The notes beneath the pieces are model-generated. The model had not been told where the DNA came from. It searched no databases and saw only the letters and a list, made by a program, of their open reading frames with translations. Positions 58,454 through 64,000 of a stretch of DNA of 64,000 bases are shown one piece after another (position 1 is the stretch's first letter; each line of letters begins with the position of its first letter). The stretch is from Setoptus koraiensis (taxonomy: Eukaryota > Arthropoda), in NCBI GenBank assembly GCA_048013815.1, contig CM106586.1, forward strand, positions 10,292,001-10,356,000. The letters run 5' to 3'. The position numbers and the translations under genes were made by a program.

Positions 58454-60105
58454 TTTAGAAGTCTTTATCTTTCCTGAGGCCCTGAGGTGACTTGGTAAAT
58501 TTTTGACTATTGATGCAAAAGTAAAATGGTCGAAGTAGAGGTTACGATTCTTCGATATCTTTGCTTCAAGAATGTATCAAATTCCATCTATCTCCACGCT
58601 GGTTTACATCTTTTCTTTTTTGAGCTTAATGAGTCTTAGAAGGTAATCCACACATCTATCGAAAAAATTACAAGTTAATTTAGAAATATAAACTGCAATC
58701 AATAAAAGCTGCGCGACTACGTATCGAAAGTTAGGCTGATGTTGTTCCTCTTTCACTACTATTTGCTCAGGTTAGTGTTGATGATCACCTTAATGGGAGT
58801 GCTATAGGGAAATAAACGTGTTTTAGTGCTGGTAACCAGTTTAGCCATATAATAGATTGAAAGGATATGCTCAAGCAAGTTTTTTCGTTGTATCTTCAAG
58901 AAGATTTTCTAGCATTCCGTCATGTGCATGTGCTGTTAATGCTGATTGTAGTGATTGTTGTTGTTGTTTTTGTACGATAGTTGCTGGCAGCGACTTGCTG
59001 TAATGACGACAGCAACAAAATGTCAACGTGCGTCAGATGACTTTGTGGATACGTTCAAGAGGTAATATGAATGAAAGCTGGAGATAATTCAAACCGGTCG
59101 AATCTTACAAAACGAACGGTTGTATTGTGTTAGCTCGTGTTTTTTAGCAGCAGAAGTAGCCTCGTTCTGCACGTATAGTTGATCAAAAACGCTCAGCAAT
59201 CTTAACTAAAAGATGAGGTTTGCAGTTAGATTTTTCATAAAGAATGGTTCTAGGTAGGTTCAGCTGAAACAAATCATTATGATGATATCTTGAACTTGAT
59301 CAATGCTCTATGTTTGTGAGATTCAAGTTACTTGAGTATACGCAATGTTTGAAGCCACCAGGTTCTGTGGCATCTACTGCTTTCTCCACTCCAATACTGT
59401 AGTCTGACACTCATCTTCTGTTTAGCATCCTGTTATATGCATGTTGTCATATGCAACAATAATTGACTTGTAATATATAAATAAAATAATATAATCCATT
59501 TAGGGGAGGCAACGAGTCGGAGTCTAATCTGTTTAGTCGATCATAGACACATATGACTAGCGTGTGCCCTTTTTCCAACATAATTACGCTTAATGCGAAT
59601 AAAGTCTTGCAGGGGCGCTGGTGGCGTATATCCAATGTTCAGTCAACCCCAGAGTGTTTCATCAAGTGTTTTTTTAATTTTCGATTGCGTGATTGTGCAT
59701 GTATTCACGCAGGATGTGTTCTCTCTGACGCAGCGGGCTTGACTCACTCGAGAACCTGTAGACGCAACCACTTGCATAAATAAATTGTGAGAGCAGAGAT
59801 CATGCGTTGTCCCATGTGTGGCAAAGCATCACTAGAGAAAGCATTCAGCGCCCTCCTACAAGACTTCAGTGAACTACGAGACTGATGTCTGCTATAAAGA
59901 CACGCAGCACAACGCAGCAGCTGTAGAATATTTTAATGTAAATATTGATTCGCTTACGAGCTTGTTGAGCGATTTGCAATTTGTATAACAACTTACTGAA
60001 TTTGTGAATGTGAGCCCATCAGACAACACATCGATAGATTCTGCAGATCATAATTAAAAACATGCTTGAGTTATCTTGGGCTGATTTAAGGACGCGAGTT
60101 AGATA
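58454..60105. other. intergenic between divergent TMEM68-type gene and WDR83
   Basis: No gene was recognised. Open frames at 59447-59783 are short and unlike known families. It should contain the promoters of both flanking genes. Confidence 0.5.
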
Positions 60106-61217
60106 ATGTTTAAGGAGGAACCTGATGCGACTATTAATTGTGGGCAAGACTCCATAAGGGCTGTGAGATTAAACGGTAAGTTCTTATTCTCAGTTCCATT
60201 TGATTGCATAAAAAACTTGAACAAAGTAACTAATAACTTTTCAATCCCACACTGCCTCTATTAGCTGATTGTCAGTATGCTCTCACTTGCGGTAGTGATC
60301 GTACGATCAAACTTTGGAATCCTATCAAACAACTTCTTCTCAAAACATATCCTGGACACTCGAGCGATGTCGTAGATTGTCAAGCTGGTCCAGACAGTTC
60401 GAAGTTAGCCTCTTGTAGCAGAGATAAGAGTATTATCATTTGGGATGTTGCAACAGGAAAAATCTTGAGAAGATTTCGAAATTTGGCTCCATTCACATGT
60501 ATTTGTTACAATGAAGATGCAACTCTAGTGCTTGCCGGATCCGTTGATGGAACTGTTCGCATTTATGATCTAAAAGCACAAAACTCTTGGGAGCCAGTGC
60601 AAATCCTATGTGAAGCGAAGGATGTCGTCACTTGCTGCAGAGTTTATAAGCATAACATAATGACAACCTCTATCGATGGTTATCTAAGAAGTTATGATGT
60701 CAGAAATGGATGTTACGTGGCAGACAATTTCTGCGAACCATTGAATCATTTGTCGTCGAGTATGGACAATCGTTGTCAATTGGTCAGTAGTCTCAAGAAA
60801 CCAATCAAACTCGTCGACAAATCATCCGGCCAGATATTATCACTATTTTCTGGACACTGTAACAAAAGTTTCCAACTGGAGTGTCAGATGATTATGAATG
60901 ACTCACACATTATCAGTGGATCTGAAGATGGAAAAGTGAGTTCGATTCTAATGTACTCTTGCTCTTGATTTTTATAGTCAATACCCTAAATCACAAATTA
61001 AATAATCTCATTATTTGATATACTCCTACACTAGGTATACTGTTGGGATATTGTTACATCAGAGATCAAAGGAACTATCAATCATGGTAAAGCATTGGGC
61101 AGCGTCGTTCAATCCCTTTGTTATTGCCCTAAAACCAATAGATTACTGACTGCCTGCGGACCAACGATGTACATCTGGTCCCCAAAAGAAGCTCCAGTTT
61201 TAACAGATGACCACTGA
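60106..61217 (+). CDS. WDR83: WDR83 (MORG1) WD40-repeat scaffold
   Basis: Exons 60106-60175, 60265-60935 and 61035-61217 encode 307 residues forming a seven-blade WD40 propeller. WDR83/MORG1 is a scaffold for ERK-cascade components and also associates with the spliceosome. The family signature CGQDSIRAVRLN opens the protein, followed by YALTCGSDRTIKLWNP, SSKLASCSRDKSIIIWDV, LVLAGSVDGTVRIYD, LRSYDVRNG and ISGSEDGKV|VYCWDI. Length equals the ~315 residues of vertebrate forms. All three joins keep phase. WDR83 is confidently separated from other WD40 proteins by the first strand and the LTACGPTMYIWSP end. Confidence 0.9.
60176..60264 (+). other. WDR83 intron 1
   Basis: GTAAGTTCTT to CTCTATTAG, 89 bases, phase 1 (LN|ADCQYAL). 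Confidence 0.85.
60936..61034 (+). other. WDR83 intron 2
   Basis: GTGAGTTCG to CTACACTAG, 99 bases, phase 0 (EDGK|VYCWD). Confidence 0.85.
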
Positions 61218-61860
61218 TTTTCACTCTTTGAGCTGCGTTAAGGATCAATTCTAATATATTTCCCTATTATAGCAGCGACATTTTGAGTTTTTATCGAGGT
61301 CTAGCCAATGTTTGTTGCCAGTTTTATGAATACTGTTGATCTCTTACATTGTAACTGTGTTATGTAGTTCTCAATTGAATGAACAGAATACTCATTAAAT
61401 TTTCTAGCTTACGCAATGCATACTCAATGTAAAGAGCCTATAATGTGCCTGTGCGAACAAAGGTGATTCAAAGAACCTGACAGTAGATGAAGTTTATAAA
61501 AAAGGAGGGCCTACAGTTTTACTTTGTTAAACAAAGAATTCTTTTTACACGTTACATATTGATGGTTGTTGTCGGCTGAAATGCCTCATTTGTTATGTAA
61601 GTGAAGTCTGGTTGTGCTGTGCGTTTTATACCTGGCACAGAGAACGAAAAATTTAGTGCACAGTTTTGATCGACCAGGGTTCTTCCCTACAAATCCCCCA
61701 CCTTCTCTGGTCTCCAGCAGCTGATCACGAGGTGTCATTTCTTGAAAACATTTCATTGGCTACGAATCGTATGAGATCATTTATTGAAAACACCCTTTGT
61801 GGCCACATTACAAATGTCAATCAACAACAACCAAGCAACCAACAAGTAACAACCTACAAC
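61218..61860 (+). other. WDR83 3' flank and PEN-2 promoter/5' UTR
   Basis: No separate gene recognised. The frame of PEN-2 is open upstream to 61666 but lacks family similarity before the ATG at 61861. Confidence 0.5.
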
Positions 61861-62277
61861 ATGGACTTGAGCAGAGTCGACGATGTTGAGAAACTATCTC
61901 TTTGCAAAAAATACTTTGTTGGTATGTCAGACGTTTTAGGTGGCAAACACTAACTCAACCAAGATAATCTAACTTAATTGACATCTCTTATAATTCTAAT
62001 ACTTATTAATTGTAATATTATTATATTTACAGGTGGATTTTTCGCCCTGCCGTTGCTGTGGCTTGTTAATTTTGTCTGGTTCTTCAAGCAAGCATTCTTG
62101 CGACCTCAATTCAAGCAACAAAACGCTTTGAGATTTTTCGTCATCGGCTCACTCGTTGGTTTCTTTATTTACATGGTACCAATTATTTCGTGGATAGTCT
62201 ACTATCAACTTTACCGAGTTGATCTAGGAAAATGGGGCCAATCAATAGCTTTCATGACTCCGGCCGGTCGACCTTAA
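61861..62277 (+). CDS. pen-2: PEN-2 gamma-secretase subunit
   Basis: Exons 61861-61921 and 62033-62277 encode 101 residues, exactly the length of human PEN-2. It is the smallest subunit of gamma-secretase and triggers presenilin endoproteolysis; the complex cleaves Notch and similar substrates. MDLSRVDDVEKLSLCKKYFV|GGFFALPLLWLVNFVWFF matches the conserved N-terminus and first membrane segments; YQLYRVDLGKWGQSIAFMTP matches the C-terminus. I start at 61861 (AACATGG) because the family begins there. The last 36 bases overlap the 3' end of GTPBP10 on the other strand. Confidence 0.95.
61922..62032 (+). other. PEN-2 intron
   Basis: GTATGTCAG to TATATTTACAG, 111 bases, phase 1 (KYFV|GGFF region). 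Confidence 0.9.
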
Positions 62278-63270
62278 CTCTGCGATATCGTCGAGTGTTA
62301 TTCTAAGTAAGGTTCTCAATTTTTCTATATTGTATCCGTTGTGGCAACTGATGGGTAATATAGAACTGATGCCCTTCTTTGAGGGGAGCTCATTGAAATG
62401 TTCCAGAAATTGTGACAATTTTACATCCGACTCCTTCATATCCATCTTGTTCAGGATTACCACAGCTGGCTTTGAAAACAATAAATCATCATACAGTTCG
62501 AGTTCTTTTTGAAGCAAAATCAATGTCTCTATGGCACTCCTTTGGGGGTATGAGGGCCCGATATCGAAACCATTTATGTCTATCACGAAGGCAATCAACT
62601 TCGTCCTTGTTGTGTGCTTCAGAAATTTATGTCCGCAGCCTAAATTCTTGTGCGCCCCCTCGACAAGCCCTGGCAAATCGGCCAAACTTATACTTCGAAG
62701 ATCTTTGAATTCCATCATTCCGATATATGGCCTCAAGGTTGTAAATGGGAAATTGGCAACTCTAGGGTTCGCTCTGGTGAGTGTCTTGAGCAATGTAGAC
62801 TTACCGGCGTTTGGGAATCCCACAAGGCCTATGTCAGCAATCATCTTAAAGTCTAACCTTATCATTCTCCTTTGTCCTACTCCTCCAATACTATTATTAT
62901 ATTTGTCTCCTCCTCTCCCCCCTAGCGCGACTAGAACACGGTCATTGATCTGATTAATATCACCGAGTATTTGTTTATCCTCATCTTCTATGGTTACGCC
63001 TAGTGGACAATCTATAAGTAGGTCTGGTCCAGGGTCGCCTACTAATTGATGTTTGTTTGCATTAGATCCATTCTTGGCGATATACCTCTGATCTGTATTC
63101 TTTGTCAGTACTTGCTTCAAATCTGTTAGATCTGATCCTCTCACATAAACATCTCCACCTTTGCCACCAACACCGCCGAACTGTGGGAGACCATGCCCAC
63201 CTGAACCAGCTTTGCACAAAATCCTCAATGAGTCGATAAATCGTGATCTTGCACTTGATATACCCATCAC
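62242..63270 (-). CDS. GTPBP10: GTPBP10 mitochondrial OBG-family GTPase
   Basis: One exon encodes 342 residues. GTPBP10 is an OBG GTPase that assists maturation of the mitochondrial large ribosomal subunit. The N-terminal glycine-rich OBG fold (GSGGHGLPQFGGVGGKGGDV) is followed by the GTPase domain: G1 GFPNAGKST, G3 DLPGLVEGAHKN, G4 NKMD and a G5-like SCHNG. The segment GCGHKFLKHTTRTKLIAFVIDINGF groups it with GTPBP10 over MTG2/GTPBP5. There is no clear presequence, as in other GTPBP10 proteins. The stop lies inside the PEN-2 coding end. Confidence 0.92.
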   Translation of the reverse strand: MMGISSARSRFIDSLRILCKAGSGGHGLPQFGGVGGKGGDVYVRGSDLTDLKQVLTKNTDQRYIAKNGSNANKHQLVGDPGPDLLIDCPLGVTIEDEDKQILGDINQINDRVLVALGGRGGDKYNNSIGGVGQRRMIRLDFKMIADIGLVGFPNAGKSTLLKTLTRANPRVANFPFTTLRPYIGMMEFKDLRSISLADLPGLVEGAHKNLGCGHKFLKHTTRTKLIAFVIDINGFDIGPSYPQRSAIETLILLQKELELYDDLLFSKPAVVILNKMDMKESDVKLSQFLEHFNELPSKKGISSILPISCHNGYNIEKLRTLLRITLDDIAELRSTGRSHESY

Positions 63271-63587
63271 TTTGTACTAATCTTGTCTTACGGTATAAAG
63301 AGCAGATAAAACAGAAAACCACGTTGTTGTTTGCGATCTTTTTTGTATAGCATAATCAACTTTTTCTACACACACATGATTTCTTTGCACGATCAGCACA
63401 ACAGCAGCACACGTCAACAATTCCTTTTACGCAAGATATACACAGTGTCTGCTTCTTTGACTACTTCGAAACAGGATGATGCTGACCAGTGTGTCTATCT
63501 TGATGCAATGTCTTTGGACATCATTCGGATAATTCTTGTCATCGGGACATCAGAATGCACCATAAGTTTATTGCTTGAAATTTAGCA
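63271..63587. promoter_or_regulatory. short divergent promoter region
   Basis: About 320 bases separate the starts of GTPBP10 (-) and the next gene (+), so both promoters must lie here. No TATA box is convincing. Confidence 0.4.
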
Positions 63588-64000
63588 ATGTCCACCGCAG
63601 GAGGGGAGAAAAACGATCGATCGATCAAAAGTGCCGGTCCATCTAAAGCAAAAAAGAAAATAAAGTCAACACAAGAAGATAGCACAAGCAATGGAGATGG
63701 CATATTTGGAATCTCGTACAAATTGATTGCTGGATTTCTTGCTTGCAGCGTTCTATTAGTAGCAGTTCATATACAATTGACAAAAAAAATAAGCCAAAAT
63801 CTAATTAAAGGCTCTATCAGGACCCAAAACAAAGGCCACAGTGACGAGAACAGAGTTCTCATTGTGGCAGAGAATGTGGAGGCAGGATATTTGGAACATG
63901 TCTTTGATGCATTTGATCTGTTTGAGTTTGGTATCTCGCAACAGTCTGAGCCTACGGTGCAAGTAGAGGATTTCTACAATGTTATCTGGTCGCACAATTA
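63588..64000 (+). CDS. N-terminus of a type II membrane protein, possibly TTLL-15-like
   Basis: The first 137 codons are present and the gene runs off the window. A basic, Lys/Ser-rich cytoplasmic start (residues 1-44) is followed by one membrane segment (YKLIAGFLACSVLLVAVHI, ~45-65). The following sequence ends GYLEHVFDAFDLFEFGI...YNVIWSHN. An (I/L)WSH motif about 40-50 residues after a VLIVAEN-like strand resembles the opening of membrane-anchored tubulin-tyrosine-ligase-like proteins such as TTLL-15, but too little is visible to be sure. A Golgi glycosyltransferase is the main alternative. ATG at 63588 (GCAATGTCC) is the first in frame. Confidence 0.5.
   Translation, partial: MSTAGGEKNDRSIKSAGPSKAKKKIKSTQEDSTSNGDGIFGISYKLIAGFLACSVLLVAVHIQLTKKISQNLIKGSIRTQNKGHSDENRVLIVAENVEAGYLEHVFDAFDLFEFGISQQSEPTVQVEDFYNVIWSHN

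Noticed and set aside
61666-61860. Longer N-terminus for PEN-2
   Set aside because: The family starts at the MDLSRV-equivalent methionine and is 101 residues long; the upstream reading has no similarity.

Overview
This is a eukaryotic nuclear window with intron-bearing genes of animal type. Introns are short (about 80-270 bases) and few per gene. Coding exons are rich in CAA/CAG-encoded glutamine tracts, and single-pass membrane proteins built from PAN/apple modules occur in tandem. Scalloped/TEAD, Derlin-1, PEN-2 and Kibra-type WW sequences mark it as metazoan. Compact genes plus a tandem LolA-like/PAN family suggest an arthropod, possibly a mite. That placement is inference; the sequence does not prove it.

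Layout, left to right. 1-5.1 kb: two tandem PAN-domain membrane protein genes (+), the first cut by the window edge. 5.2-7.6 kb: an intact C2H2 zinc-finger/polyglutamine gene (-) flanked by two half-copies that both end at the polyglutamine tract. 9.2-10.1 kb: DESI2-type deubiquitinase/deSUMOylase (+). 10.3-11.35 kb: degenerate copy of a kibra-derived gene. 13.1-13.5 kb: a small two-exon secreted peptide gene. 14.1-16.24 kb: a segmental duplicate holding a second kibra-derived gene and the 3' end of ATG2. 16.9-20.4 kb: polyglutamine-rich coding blocks. 20.4-23.1 kb: mostly non-coding with a DESI2 exon fragment. 23.1-25.3 kb: a small membrane-protein ORF and alanine aminotransferase. 25.6-27.9 kb: two copies of one short terminal-inverted-repeat element in opposite orientation. 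28-36.2 kb: the kibra-derived gene followed by complete ATG2, both on the minus strand. 37.9-38.7 kb: Derlin-1 (-). 41.8-45.1 kb: intronless ATP-citrate lyase. 45.1-55.7 kb: a gene-free, G+C-rich, microsatellite-dense stretch leading to scalloped/TEAD (55.7-57.3 kb). 57.4-63.3 kb: a dense cluster of TMEM68-type acyltransferase (-), WDR83 (+), PEN-2 (+) and GTPBP10 (-), then the start of a membrane-anchored, possibly TTLL-like protein (+) running off the end.

Most genes are unrelated housekeeping genes: ER quality control (Derlin-1), autophagic lipid transfer (ATG2), lipid and amino-acid metabolism (ATP-citrate lyase, alanine aminotransferase, TMEM68), gamma-secretase (PEN-2) and mitochondrial ribosome assembly (GTPBP10). 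Two Hippo-pathway-related loci occur in the window, the truncated kibra paralogues and scalloped. The most unusual content is the set of recent rearrangements between 5 and 30 kb: a polyQ-bounded array, three kibra-derived copies with a mosaic divergence pattern, a DESI2 fragment and an inverted element pair. No tRNA, rRNA or CRISPR was recognised. Exon boundaries were read by eye from GT/AG sites and protein family similarity.
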